Positions 48,541 through 58,275 of a DNA stretch of 59,254 bases are shown here, in pieces. The stretch covers positions 1 through 59,254 of the forward strand of contig CAYJAQ010000002.1 of assembly GCA_964368275.1 (NCBI GenBank), given 5' to 3'. This stretch comes from CAYJAQ01 sp964368275. GTDB lineage: Bacteria; Bacillota_I; Bacilli_A; ML615J-28; CAG-313. Position numbers and translations under genes: made by a program. Within the stretch, counting starts at the first letter, position 1. Each line of letters starts with the position of its first letter. Under the pieces are notes generated by a model. That model saw nothing but the letters and a program-made list of their open reading frames with translations, did not search any database and was not told where the DNA came from.

Positions 48541-48569
48541 ATTATACCACGCAATCTTTGTTTTGTCAA
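48541..48569 (-). promoter_or_regulatory. promoter of the lysine riboswitch operon
   Basis: Minus strand TTGACA, a 17-nt spacer and TATAAT, both perfect, just upstream of the aptamer. Confidence 0.9.
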
Positions 48570-48601
48570 GGTTTCTGGCAATGAAAGCGCATATAAAGCA
48601 A

Positions 48602-50719
48602 TTATTTCTTTTCTTTTGAATAATAGTTAGAAATAAATGTGCTGAAATCTTCAACAGGTAAAGGTTTAGAGTAATAGAAACCTTGAATAACATCGCAGCC
48701 CATATTACTTAACATTTTTACTTGTTCTTCTGTTTCAACTCCCTCAGCAACTACATTCATTTTTAACTTTTTGGCCAGTTCAATAATTGTTTGGAGGATA
48801 TTGGTAGCCTTAATGTTACCAACAGAACCACGAATGAAGCCCATGTCTATTTTTAATACATCAACGTTAATTTCTTTTAACATATTAAGTGATGAATAGC
48901 CACTACCAAAATCATCCATTAATACTTCAAAACCAAGATTTTGAAGACTATTAATTGTCATTTGTAATTGTTGTGGATTATCAACATAAGCACTTTCAGT
49001 TATTTCAATCTTTAACCATTTTTTATCAATTTTATATTTCTTAATCAAATCAGTAAGCAATGTATCTAAATTAGGATTATACAAGCTAAGTCTTGAAGCA
49101 TTTACTGATACCGGTATCATTGGTAAGTGATGCTTACTACGCTCATGAAGGTACTTACATACTTCTTCCCAAACATAATAGTCTAGTTTTGAAATATAAC
49201 CATTTTGTTCGAAAATAGGAATAAACATACCAGGTGAAATAATTCCTCTTTCAGGATGACGCCATCTAACAAGAGCCTCTGAGCTAACTGGTTTTTCTTG
49301 AGCAACTGAAAAAATCGGTTGATAATACACAACAAATTGTCGTTCCTTAATTGCCTCTTCTACCATGCTTAGTATATCATGCTTATTCATGTATTCCATT
49401 CTAATATATTCATCATAGACTTTGAACTTAGTGGTATACTCATCTTTTATGCTTTGAAGAGCCATATTAGCACGTACACACATTGTTTCAATATCTAATT
49501 CAGGTTCTGTTATATGATAAATTCCAGCTGCTAGTCTAATCATGATTGGTACATCGGCCTTTTCATTTATTTCATTTTCTAAATCTTGCAATAATGTTAA
49601 CACATCAAAATAATTCTTCTCTGCACATATTGCAAAGCGATCAGCTTCAATTCGACCATAAGTACCATTATACATAACTCGCTTTTCAATAGCACGAGCT
49701 AGTTTACGTAAAACTTTAGCAAAAGCTTCAGGACCTAACAAGTCACTAAGAACTTTGGAATCAATAATATTTACTTTGATAATCTCAAATTCTTTATCGT
49801 TTAAACGTTCTAGCAAACTTCTCGTTGTGCTATAGAACGCATAATCGTTATAAATACCAGTTATCATATCATGGTTAGCCCGAAATTTCATTTCAACTAA
49901 AGCTAATTTTTTATCTTGTTCAGCTTGTTTAATGTTAGAAACGTCAGTAATAATTACTAAAACTACTGGGTTGCTATTATCTGGATAATCTATAACATCA
50001 CCCGTCATGCTTCCCCAATGGGCCGTGCCATCAACGTGATGAAAACGGAATTCAACATTAACACTTTCACGATTATTTATCGTATTAATTACTTCATTTA
50101 GAACTCGCTCACGATCTTCTTCAACGACTAAATCAAATTGATTATGGTTTAGTTTTTTAAACTCCTTTTGGGTAAGACCATACAAATTGTAGTAACCAGT
50201 ACTACCATATAAAAGTTGAGCTTCTTTTTTATCATTTATAGCTACTAGTGCAACACCACCATCTAGATTATCTACAATTGTTCTCAATTGTACTTGGGCT
50301 TGATTTTGTTCACGCAAAATAGTATTTTCAATCTTTGTTTGTTCTAACTCACGTTTATTAATTGCATTAAGCACGCGCTTACGCATAATTCTACTATCAT
50401 ATGGCTTTTGAATTACATCATACGCTCCTAAATCAAAAAGGGTAGTTTCGCTATCCGCATCACTCATTACAGTAACTACGATAATTGGAATATTCGAATA
50501 GACGGGGTCCTTTGTCATCACATCAAGTACAGCATAGCCATCTACAACTGGCATAATTATATCTAGCACCACAGCCGAAATATCGTCAGACCGTTCTTTT
50601 AAGATGTCAAAAACCTCTTGGCCATTTTTAGCTTCAAGTATTTCAAAATTATCTTTTAGTATTTCTCTTGCTAAAAGCCGATTTACTCGATTGTCATCAG
50701 CAATAATGATTGCTTTCAT
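48602..50719 (-). CDS. REC-PAS-degenerate GGDEF-EAL response regulator
   Basis: A 705-residue signalling protein. The receiver (about 1-120) has Asp53 and Lys105, and a PAS domain covers about 140-265. The GGDEF domain has GRIEADRF (355-362) in place of GGDEF, so it cannot make cyclic di-GMP. The EAL domain keeps SEALVRW (481-483), ITESAY, DDFGSGYSSL and AEGVET, so phosphodiesterase activity is likely. It follows an HPt gene with a two-base gap, so the receiver is probably phosphorylated through that HPt protein. Confidence 0.92.
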   Translation of the reverse strand: MKAIIIADDNRVNRLLAREILKDNFEILEAKNGQEVFDILKERSDDISAVVLDIIMPVVDGYAVLDVMTKDPVYSNIPIIVVTVMSDADSETTLFDLGAYDVIQKPYDSRIMRKRVLNAINKRELEQTKIENTILREQNQAQVQLRTIVDNLDGGVALVAINDKKEAQLLYGSTGYYNLYGLTQKEFKKLNHNQFDLVVEEDRERVLNEVINTINNRESVNVEFRFHHVDGTAHWGSMTGDVIDYPDNSNPVVLVIITDVSNIKQAEQDKKLALVEMKFRANHDMITGIYNDYAFYSTTRSLLERLNDKEFEIIKVNIIDSKVLSDLLGPEAFAKVLRKLARAIEKRVMYNGTYGRIEADRFAICAEKNYFDVLTLLQDLENEINEKADVPIMIRLAAGIYHITEPELDIETMCVRANMALQSIKDEYTTKFKVYDEYIRMEYMNKHDILSMVEEAIKERQFVVYYQPIFSVAQEKPVSSEALVRWRHPERGIISPGMFIPIFEQNGYISKLDYYVWEEVCKYLHERSKHHLPMIPVSVNASRLSLYNPNLDTLLTDLIKKYKIDKKWLKIEITESAYVDNPQQLQMTINSLQNLGFEVLMDDFGSGYSSLNMLKEINVDVLKIDMGFIRGSVGNIKATNILQTIIELAKKLKMNVVAEGVETEEQVKMLSNMGCDVIQGFYYSKPLPVEDFSTFISNYYSKEKK

Positions 50720-50720
50720 A

Positions 50721-51074
50721 TTATTCTCCTTTTGCTAGTATTATTCCTTCATAAACGCGATGATAAGTTGCCTCAAATTCTAGAAAGCACTTATCTAAAC
50801 TTACATAATCATTGTAACGTAATTTTTCAACAATTACGCAACATTTTTTGTATAATTCGGTCATTGATAAATTTCCTACAACACCTTTTAAAGTATGGAA
50901 GTGATTGAATGCTGCTTGATAGTCTTTAGCTTTCAAAGACTTTTCGGCTTCAGCATATTCTTCATCACGTAAAAACTCGAGCAATAGCATCTGATAAAGA
51001 TCAGAATTGCCGATAAAACGTTTTAAACCATCATTATAATCAATTCCATATTGAATTAAGATTTCAATATTCAT
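50721..51074 (-). CDS. HPt phosphotransfer protein
   Basis: A 117-residue single-domain protein. The phosphoacceptor motif is NHFHTLKGVVGNL with His60, in a four-helix HPt fold. It would pass phosphate between a hybrid kinase and the receiver of the next gene. No hybrid kinase is present in the window. GGAGGAAAT precedes the ATG and TATAAT with TG one base upstream lies about 25 bases further up. Confidence 0.88.
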   Translation of the reverse strand: MNIEILIQYGIDYNDGLKRFIGNSDLYQMLLLEFLRDEEYAEAEKSLKAKDYQAAFNHFHTLKGVVGNLSMTELYKKCCVIVEKLRYNDYVSLDKCFLEFEATYHRVYEGIILAKGE

Positions 51075-51134
51075 ATTTCCTCCAATTTTTTACTATTAAA
51101 TTATATCACATTTTTCTATTTTTTGCCATTATTA

Positions 51135-52037
51135 TTACAAGTTTTTAACATTTTTCTTGCTTTCAACGAAGCTTTGGATCAATTGAGCAGCAATTACAGC
51201 CACAAATATAAGTAGACAACCAATTATTTCCACCATATTTAAATGCTCAGAAAGAATTAGCCAGCCACTAACAGTCGCAATAACTGCTTCTAAACTCATG
51301 ATTAAAGCAGCAATTGTGGGCGACACATGTTTTTGGGCAACAATCTGTAGGGTAAACGCAATAGCACTAGATAATAAGCCTGCATAAAGAATAGCTGGTA
51401 AAGCTTTAACAATATTGGCAAAAGTTGGTTGATTAATAATCATGGGAACGATCGCCAAAACAAAAACAACGAAAAATTGAATACAAGAAAGTTTTATAGC
51501 ATCAACATGATTGAACTTGTCCACAAGCAGAATCTGCAAAGCAAAAAAGATGCCACTAATTGCGATCAAGATTTCACCTAAACCAATTGAAAAGTTTTCA
51601 CCCGTGCAAAGTAAATATGAACCAAACAAAGCAACTACCACAAGCAACCAAATTGACCAATTTACCTGCTTTTTGAAAAAGATGCCAAGTAGTGGTACAA
51701 AGATAATGTACAATGATGTCAAGAAGCCCGATTTACCAGCATCTGTATCAAGCATTCCCACTTGTTGAGTAGTAAAGCCAATGAATAAAACAATCCCAAT
51801 GATAATAGATCCGACTATATCACTTTTACTAAAAGGAATTTTCTGTTGAGTTTCTTGATGTTTTCGTTTAACTAAGTAAGTGCAAAGTAAAACAATAAAG
51901 GCCGTTCCGCTGCGAAGTGCAATGAAAGTATACGGATCAACATAATCCATCCCCAGTTTTTGAGCAATAAACGTTGTTCCCCAAATAAGTGCTGTGATAA
52001 AGAGCAATATTGAGCCAGTAATTTTCTGTTTTTTCAT
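51135..52037 (-). CDS. EamA-type DMT superfamily transporter
   Basis: A 300-residue membrane protein with ten helices in two EamA repeats; GTTFIAQKLGMDYVDPYTFIALRSG and LEAVIATVSGWLILSEHLN are typical. Members export amino acids or other metabolites. It is the last gene of the threonine operon, its ATG overlapping the aspartate kinase stop as TAATG, so export of threonine or homoserine is a reasonable guess. Confidence 0.88.
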   Translation of the reverse strand: MKKQKITGSILLFITALIWGTTFIAQKLGMDYVDPYTFIALRSGTAFIVLLCTYLVKRKHQETQQKIPFSKSDIVGSIIIGIVLFIGFTTQQVGMLDTDAGKSGFLTSLYIIFVPLLGIFFKKQVNWSIWLLVVVALFGSYLLCTGENFSIGLGEILIAISGIFFALQILLVDKFNHVDAIKLSCIQFFVVFVLAIVPMIINQPTFANIVKALPAILYAGLLSSAIAFTLQIVAQKHVSPTIAALIMSLEAVIATVSGWLILSEHLNMVEIIGCLLIFVAVIAAQLIQSFVESKKNVKNL

Positions 52038-53344
52038 TATTGCACCATTTTACGATAAATTGCTTTTATTGATTTCTCAAAATCGCAAGTTGCAATACCT
52101 ACAATAATATTTATTTCTTGGGCTCCTTGTGCTATCATTTTAATATTAATTTGATTACTACCAAAGATGGCAAATATTTGACCACTAATACCAGGTCTGG
52201 TAGCCATATTACGACCTACAACCGCAATCAGTGAAATATCATCATCTATTACTACATCCGTTACATCGCTCAGTGTTTTAATCTCACCTATTACTTCGTA
52301 CATACATTTGTCAATTTGTTTACTCTCCACAATAACACTAAATGAGTCAATACTAGTTGGTAAGTGTTCAACATTAACGTGATATTTTGCTAAAATAGTT
52401 AGCACATTTTGCATTACTTCAAGTTTATTGGTAGTTCTCTTCTTTGAGATTGTTAATGATTTAAAACCTTTTTTCCCAGCAATCCCCGTAATAATGTTCA
52501 TTTCCGTACTTTTTGCATTGCTAATAATAGTCCCCTCAGCACTTGGATCATTAGTATTCAAAATATGAATGGGAATACTTAGTTCTTGAATTGGAAAAAT
52601 GGTCTCCTCATGTAAAACACTAGCTCCCATGTATGATAGTTCCCGCAACTCGTCGTATGTGATAGTCTTTATTTTCTTTGGATTATCAACAATTTTCGGA
52701 TCTGTCATTAATATACCAGAAACATCAGTCCAGTTCTCATAGATTGCTGCGTTAACTGCTTGAGCAACAAGTGCCCCTGTAATATCAGAACCTCCACGTG
52801 AGAATAGTTTAATATCACCATTAGGGTAACAGCCATAAAAGCCCGGAATTACCATTTGGGGATGCTCATCATAGGCCTTTTGAATATGTTTCTTCGTTAA
52901 TTCATTGTTAACGGTACCATCATAATTAAAGGCAATTAAATCTTTAGCATCAACAAATTCATAATCTAAATAATGTGCCATCATTTGGGCGGTTAAATAC
53001 TCGCCCCTACTTACTAAGTACTCTTCAATATTACTACTTGAAAACTGTTCTTCTATTTCTGACAATGCTCCTGCTAAATCATAGTTAATTGCCAGTTCCT
53101 TTAAGATATCATAGTAGCGCTTAGTGATGCTCTGCCATAAATCATGATAATCAACTTTATATTTTAAATGAGCTGCTAATAAATAAAGCAAGTCAGTTAT
53201 TTTATTATCATCATTAATACTCTTGCCTAACGCAGAAACAATAACTATTTGCCGACTTTGGTCAGTCTTAACGATTTTTTTTACTTTTTGAAATTGTTCA
53301 GGACTAGCTAGTGATGAACCACCAAATTTTGCTACTTTAATCAT
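52037..53344 (-). CDS. lysC: aspartate kinase
   Basis: A 435-residue monofunctional aspartokinase, first step from aspartate to threonine, methionine and lysine. The N-terminal KFGGSSLA, the FSRGGSDITGALVA stretch and two C-terminal ACT domains are present, so feedback control by an end product is likely. The ATG with AGGAGG lies 8 bases inside asd. Its place in a threonine operon, without lysine genes, suggests a threonine-linked isozyme. Confidence 0.94.
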   Translation of the reverse strand: MIKVAKFGGSSLASPEQFQKVKKIVKTDQSRQIVIVSALGKSINDDNKITDLLYLLAAHLKYKVDYHDLWQSITKRYYDILKELAINYDLAGALSEIEEQFSSSNIEEYLVSRGEYLTAQMMAHYLDYEFVDAKDLIAFNYDGTVNNELTKKHIQKAYDEHPQMVIPGFYGCYPNGDIKLFSRGGSDITGALVAQAVNAAIYENWTDVSGILMTDPKIVDNPKKIKTITYDELRELSYMGASVLHEETIFPIQELSIPIHILNTNDPSAEGTIISNAKSTEMNIITGIAGKKGFKSLTISKKRTTNKLEVMQNVLTILAKYHVNVEHLPTSIDSFSVIVESKQIDKCMYEVIGEIKTLSDVTDVVIDDDISLIAVVGRNMATRPGISGQIFAIFGSNQINIKMIAQGAQEINIIVGIATCDFEKSIKAIYRKMVQ

Positions 53345-54362
53345 TATCACTTTCCTCCTTAGCAATTGTTTCAACAATACCTAACGCGATTTGTACTGCA
53401 TTAGCAGCAGCACCTTTACGAACATTATCACTAACTGAATAGAATAAAATACTATTAGGCATTGATAAATCGCGTCTTAAGCGCCCAACATAAACATTAT
53501 TATCACCTGCAGCCATGGTTGATAGTGGATATAAGCCTTTTTTAGGATCATCTACAACAACAATGCCAGGATAATTATTCCAAAGTTCGCGAATGTCCTC
53601 TAGTTCAAATGTTCTTGCAAGTTCAACCGAAATGACCACCCCATGAGCATTTTCAACAGGTACACGAATACATGTAGCTGAAATTGGTAAATCATCAGCG
53701 TGCAGAATTTTGCGTGTTTCATTAACCATTTTCATTTCTTCTTTGGTATAGCCATTATCTAAAAAATCATCAATTTGAGGAATGCAAGTCTTGCTAATGT
53801 TAGCTGGATAAAAGCTTGGCGCTTCCCCTTTTAAAGTATTTGCTAAATCATTAATACCTTTCTGACCACTGCCGCTAACCGCTTGGTAAGTAGAATACGC
53901 AATACGTTTTATGCCATATGCATCAAAAAGTGGTTTTAGCGGTAACACCGACTGAATAGTTGAACAATTGGGATTTGCAATTAGTTTTGACTTAACCAAA
54001 TAATCTGCTAAATTAACTTCCGGAATTATTAAAGCAACATCCGCTTCCATCCGAAAAGCACTAGAATTATCAATAACATACGCTCCTGCATCACGGGCAA
54101 TTGGGGCATACATTTTTGATATTGCGCCACCTGCACTAAATAATGCAAAATCAACGTTATTAAAGGCCTTTTCATTAAGTTCTTCAACATAATATGATTT
54201 ACCTTTATACTTAATTTCTTTGCCAGTACTTCTACTAGATGCAAACAAGTGCAATTCTTTTATTGGAAAATTATATTCTTCAAGCACTTTTAAAAATGTA
54301 GAACCAACCAGTCCCGTAGCGCCTACAATCGCTACATTATATTTTTTCGAACATTTCGACAT
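53337..54362 (-). CDS. asd: aspartate-semialdehyde dehydrogenase
   Basis: A 341-residue NADP-dependent enzyme making aspartate semialdehyde. It shows GATGLVGSTFLKVL, SSRSTGKE, the catalytic Cys in NPNCSTIQ and the His in RVPVENAHG. It starts 26 bases inside the end of hom with GGAGG six bases upstream, and overlaps the aspartate kinase gene, so the three are tightly coupled. Confidence 0.96.
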   Translation of the reverse strand: MSKCSKKYNVAIVGATGLVGSTFLKVLEEYNFPIKELHLFASSRSTGKEIKYKGKSYYVEELNEKAFNNVDFALFSAGGAISKMYAPIARDAGAYVIDNSSAFRMEADVALIIPEVNLADYLVKSKLIANPNCSTIQSVLPLKPLFDAYGIKRIAYSTYQAVSGSGQKGINDLANTLKGEAPSFYPANISKTCIPQIDDFLDNGYTKEEMKMVNETRKILHADDLPISATCIRVPVENAHGVVISVELARTFELEDIRELWNNYPGIVVVDDPKKGLYPLSTMAAGDNNVYVGRLRRDLSMPNSILFYSVSDNVRKGAAANAVQIALGIVETIAKEESDND

Positions 54363-55500
54363 TTTCTTCCTCCCATAAGCAAGCCCAGAAAATAATATGT
54401 GGGCAATTATTTATTGTCTGTTTCAATATTTTATCTGTTAAGTATACATCCCCACTAATTTTTTTATAGGGAAGTTCGATACCATCTGATTGAACAAGAT
54501 AATACTTTTTAGTATCAATATTAGTTTGGATTACCATTGACGTTTCGTCATGATAATCTTTTACGTAATTATCGTTTTGAATATTAATAATATCAGTAAC
54601 TACAGCACAAGCAGTTGGAAATGATCCAGCTCCCTTACCTATTAATTGAATAGTATTGTTATAAGTTCCTTGCCAACCAACAATATTATTTTCATCTTTG
54701 ACATTAGCAAATGGATGATCATTACTTACTACAATCGGTAACACTTCAACTGATGCTTCATTATTAACCAGTAAAGCATTAGCCAAATACTTTACGTTAA
54801 AGCCATATGATGCTATAATACGCAAAAAACTTTGATTAACACCTTTGATACTGGTAATAGCTACTTGCTCACGGTCTATTTTGCAATTGAATGCAAGAGA
54901 TGATAAGATCGTAATCTTTCGTGCTAAATCATATCCCTCAATGTCCATGGTAGGATCGCTTTCTGCAAACCCTTTCGCTTGGGCATCTTTGAGGGCTTCA
55001 CTAAAACTTTGCTTATTATCTTGCATCTTTGTTAAAATATAATTTGTCGTGCCATTTAAAATCCCCCAAACGTGATTTACCTGGTTTACTGCCAAGTTTT
55101 TAATCAAAGTTTGAATTATTGGAATGCCTCCACCTACTGACGCCTCGTATAATAAGGCCACATTTTGATCTTTCGCGATTGCTAAAAGTTCGGCTAAATT
55201 CTTGCTGATAACATCTTTATTTGCGGTAACAACATTTTTACCAGCAAGCAACGCTTTTTTTATAATCAAATAGGCAAAATCATATCCGCCTAATGTTTCA
55301 ACAACAACATTAATTGCCGGATCATGTAATATTTCTTGATAGTCACTTGTATGAAGATTACCAAGTAGAGCGGCCTTTTCCGGCTTATCAAAGACTTTCC
55401 TAACAATAATATTACGTTGAGGCAAATGGTTGATTACATCAAAAACACCACTGCCTACAGTACCAAAACCGAGAATGGCAACATTAATCACTTTTTGCAT
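54337..55500 (-). CDS. hom: homoserine dehydrogenase
   Basis: A 387-residue enzyme that reduces aspartate semialdehyde to homoserine. The nucleotide motif GFGTVGSGV, VTANKDVIS, EASVGGGIPII and GTTNYILTKM are intact. The protein is shorter than the Bacillus enzyme and lacks a clear C-terminal ACT domain, so it may escape direct threonine inhibition; control could come through the neighbouring ThrR-like protein. AGGAGAAGAAT precedes the ATG. Confidence 0.95.
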   Translation of the reverse strand: MQKVINVAILGFGTVGSGVFDVINHLPQRNIIVRKVFDKPEKAALLGNLHTSDYQEILHDPAINVVVETLGGYDFAYLIIKKALLAGKNVVTANKDVISKNLAELLAIAKDQNVALLYEASVGGGIPIIQTLIKNLAVNQVNHVWGILNGTTNYILTKMQDNKQSFSEALKDAQAKGFAESDPTMDIEGYDLARKITILSSLAFNCKIDREQVAITSIKGVNQSFLRIIASYGFNVKYLANALLVNNEASVEVLPIVVSNDHPFANVKDENNIVGWQGTYNNTIQLIGKGAGSFPTACAVVTDIINIQNDNYVKDYHDETSMVIQTNIDTKKYYLVQSDGIELPYKKISGDVYLTDKILKQTINNCPHIIFWACLWEEENVEMFEKI

Positions 55501-55509
55501 ATTCTTCTC

Positions 55510-55941
55510 CTATTCTAGTGCTAATAGTTCAATATTTTTGACAAATGGCACTTTTTTTAACTCTTCTACTAGTTCATTAATGCTTGTTGTTAATTCGCTG
55601 ACATCAATTGCAATGGTAATATAGGCACTACCATCAATTGGCGTATCTTGATTAATTGAAACAATATTACCAGAAAAGCTAGCAATACGTGCCAAAATAT
55701 TTGACAATATCCCTTTTTCATTGCTTGATTGAAAGGCAAGTATCGCTTTGTGGCCAATATTTGACATTGGTTTAAAAACATAATCTTTATATTTATAGAA
55801 AGTAGAACGGCTTATACCAGTTTTCTTGCAAGCTTCTGAAACGCTCATCTTTTCTTCATTTATTAACTTGCGTGCTGTTATTACTACTTCATAATATTCT
55901 GGTAAGATACTCTTGTGTACTAATAGATATTCATTATTCAT
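55510..55941 (-). CDS. thrR: ThrR-like ACT-domain regulator (UPF0735/PheB family)
   Basis: A 143-residue protein with an N-terminal helix-turn-helix (SVSEACKKTGISRSTFYKYK) and a C-terminal ACT domain (AILAFQSSNEKGILSNILARIASF). The Bacillus member of this family, ThrR, represses hom and thrCB. Its location between thrCB and hom supports that role here, with ACT sensing of threonine or a related amino acid. It overlaps the thrCB gene by 8 bases. A likely operator overlaps the operon promoter. Confidence 0.85.
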   Translation of the reverse strand: MNNEYLLVHKSILPEYYEVVITARKLINEEKMSVSEACKKTGISRSTFYKYKDYVFKPMSNIGHKAILAFQSSNEKGILSNILARIASFSGNIVSINQDTPIDGSAYITIAIDVSELTTSINELVEELKKVPFVKNIELLALE

Positions 55942-58252
55942 TAATTACCTCCAAGATAGCCCCATTATCACTAAGCTTATACTCAGCGCTTTCCCATTCG
56001 TGCAATAATTTTAAGCGTTTAAAACTATCAATTACTTTATTATCATGACTAATTATCAATAGAGTTGGACCAGCTCCACTTATGCAAAAGGCATTTGTGG
56101 TCTTATCACACCAACTTTTAATTCGTTTAGCATCATCAATTATCGGCAAGCGATATGGTTCATGCCAAGCATCCTGCATCATTTCCTTCAATAGTTCTAA
56201 ATCACCACTACTAAAAGCATAAGGAAGATTAACAACCCGTGAAGCATTAAATGTAGCATCTTGATAAGTCAATTCTTTCGGTAAAACGGATCGAGCCACA
56301 CTTGTTGCTAATTGAAAATCAGGAATTAGTAAAAAGAAATGAAGTTTTTCAGATACCGGATATTTAATGCTCTTTATTTGGTCTTTACTTCGGTAACTAG
56401 CCCGAAGTCCACCTAAATAACAGCTAGTAACATTATCAGCATGTCCTTCTAAGGTAGTCATTATCTTCAAGCACTCCGCCTCTGTTAGGCTATTTCCCAT
56501 ATAATAATTAGCAGCAAGAACACCTGCTACGATACAACAAGCACTGCTACCCAATCCACGAGCTACTGGAACATCTTGTTTTACTAGCATTACCTTGACA
56601 GGTCGCGCCGACTTCTGCAATACCTCAAAAGTATGGCGGTATGCATGAATTACTAAATTATTATCAATATCAGAAAATGTACCAAAGCCTTCTAAAGCAA
56701 AAGAATCAGCAATTTCAAATTTATAACAATTACCTTTTTGATAAGCGATACTTAAAAAGTCAAAGCCTGGTCCTAAGTTCGCTGAGGTTGCTGGTGCACT
56801 AATCATTATTGAACCAAATGGTTTATAAAGCATTTTATTTAGTTCACCTTCCGTAATGCCTACTGCTTTTTTACGAGAACTAGCAATTTTTTCAAAAATA
56901 GCTGGAATACTTGTGTTAGTAGCTTTACTGATTAGTTTATTTAATTCAAAGTCATTTTTCAAGATAGGCACGTCAATTGCTTTGGCTACTGCTTTAGCAA
57001 ACTTATAAGGAGATGCTGTTGAAACAATCATCGTAGGTAAATCATTATTTGTTTTACTCTTATATTGTAAGTACGCACCATATGCAACAGCGGTATGTGG
57101 GTCTATTAGATAGTGTTCTTCTAAGTAGACTTGACTAATTGCTCTAGTCGTATCAACTTCACTTGTGGAATAAGCATGAAAGTCTTCAAGCATTTTACGA
57201 TATTTATTGCTAATTCGGTAATAACCTTTTGAAACTAAATCACTCATTTCACCCTTGACAAGAGTGCCATCATCCATAATGAACGCTAACAACCGTTCTA
57301 GGTTAGAGGAAATCAAAATATCCATTGAAGGTGATATTGTCTTATAAAAAGGGCGATCTTTATTATAAGTACCAATTTGAAAGAATTCAGTCAAAACATT
57401 ATTGCGATTGGATGCGCAAATAATATCAGCAATCGGTAATCCCATTTGCTTGGCAATGTAACACGCTAATATGTTTCCAAAATTACCAGTTGGAACAGAT
57501 ACATTAATCGGTTTCCCATAGACTACCTGTTCATTATTAACCATTTGTAAATAAGCGTAATAGTAGTAAACAACTTGAGGAATTAAACGGCCAATATTAA
57601 TTGAATTAGCTGAAGTTAAGTCATAAAATGGATTTTCGGGAATCAAAGAGAAAAGTCGCTTTACTAGATTCTGACAATCATCAAAATTACCATTATATGC
57701 ATAAGCATGAGCTTGGTCATTAGAATAATAAAGCATTTGTGCTTCTTGAATAGGGCTAACCCCATTTTCAGGATAAACAACAAATATTTCAGTATTAGGC
57801 ACATTGTTAAAACTTGCTAAAGCAGCACTTCCCGTATCGCCAGAGGTAGCTGTTAAAATTACAGTCTTTTTATCAATATGATGTTTCTTTTTGGCAATAG
57901 TAATAAGGTACGGCAAAATCGCTAAAGCCATATCTTTAAAAGCTTTAGTAGGTCCATGATGAAGTTCTAAAAACACACCGCCATTAAAAGACTTTAAGGC
58001 AATAATTTCTTCATCAAACTTATCATCATATGCCGATTCAACTGCTATGTCAATCTCCTCTTTTGAAAAGTCATCAAGTAGTTTTGCAAGTACTTTTTTT
58101 GCTATTTCCTTGTAAGAGTAATTAAGGTATTCCTTCTTAAGGGGAAGGCTAGGAATCTGTTCGGGAATAAATAATCCACCGTCCTCGCAAATTCCTTTAA
58201 TGATAGCTAGACTTGCTGATATTCTAATATTACTACGTGTACTTTTATACAT
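55934..58252 (-). CDS. thrCB: fused threonine synthase-homoserine kinase
   Basis: A 772-residue bifunctional enzyme carrying the last two threonine steps in one chain. Residues 1 to about 478 are threonine synthase, with PLP Lys106 in GPTKAFKDMA and TATSGDTGSAA. Residues from about 479 are homoserine kinase, with APATSANLGPGFDF and the GHMP ATP motif PVARGLGSSACC. The reading frame is unbroken. At the junction an internal ATG (MLYKPFG) has AAGGTGA eleven bases upstream, so separate translation of the kinase part is possible. AGGTGATATA precedes the main start; it is the first gene of the operon. Confidence 0.93.
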   Translation of the reverse strand: MYKSTRSNIRISASLAIIKGICEDGGLFIPEQIPSLPLKKEYLNYSYKEIAKKVLAKLLDDFSKEEIDIAVESAYDDKFDEEIIALKSFNGGVFLELHHGPTKAFKDMALAILPYLITIAKKKHHIDKKTVILTATSGDTGSAALASFNNVPNTEIFVVYPENGVSPIQEAQMLYYSNDQAHAYAYNGNFDDCQNLVKRLFSLIPENPFYDLTSANSINIGRLIPQVVYYYYAYLQMVNNEQVVYGKPINVSVPTGNFGNILACYIAKQMGLPIADIICASNRNNVLTEFFQIGTYNKDRPFYKTISPSMDILISSNLERLLAFIMDDGTLVKGEMSDLVSKGYYRISNKYRKMLEDFHAYSTSEVDTTRAISQVYLEEHYLIDPHTAVAYGAYLQYKSKTNNDLPTMIVSTASPYKFAKAVAKAIDVPILKNDFELNKLISKATNTSIPAIFEKIASSRKKAVGITEGELNKMLYKPFGSIMISAPATSANLGPGFDFLSIAYQKGNCYKFEIADSFALEGFGTFSDIDNNLVIHAYRHTFEVLQKSARPVKVMLVKQDVPVARGLGSSACCIVAGVLAANYYMGNSLTEAECLKIMTTLEGHADNVTSCYLGGLRASYRSKDQIKSIKYPVSEKLHFFLLIPDFQLATSVARSVLPKELTYQDATFNASRVVNLPYAFSSGDLELLKEMMQDAWHEPYRLPIIDDAKRIKSWCDKTTNAFCISGAGPTLLIISHDNKVIDSFKRLKLLHEWESAEYKLSDNGAILEVINE

Positions 58253-58275
58253 TATATCACCTCATTAGTTTAAAT

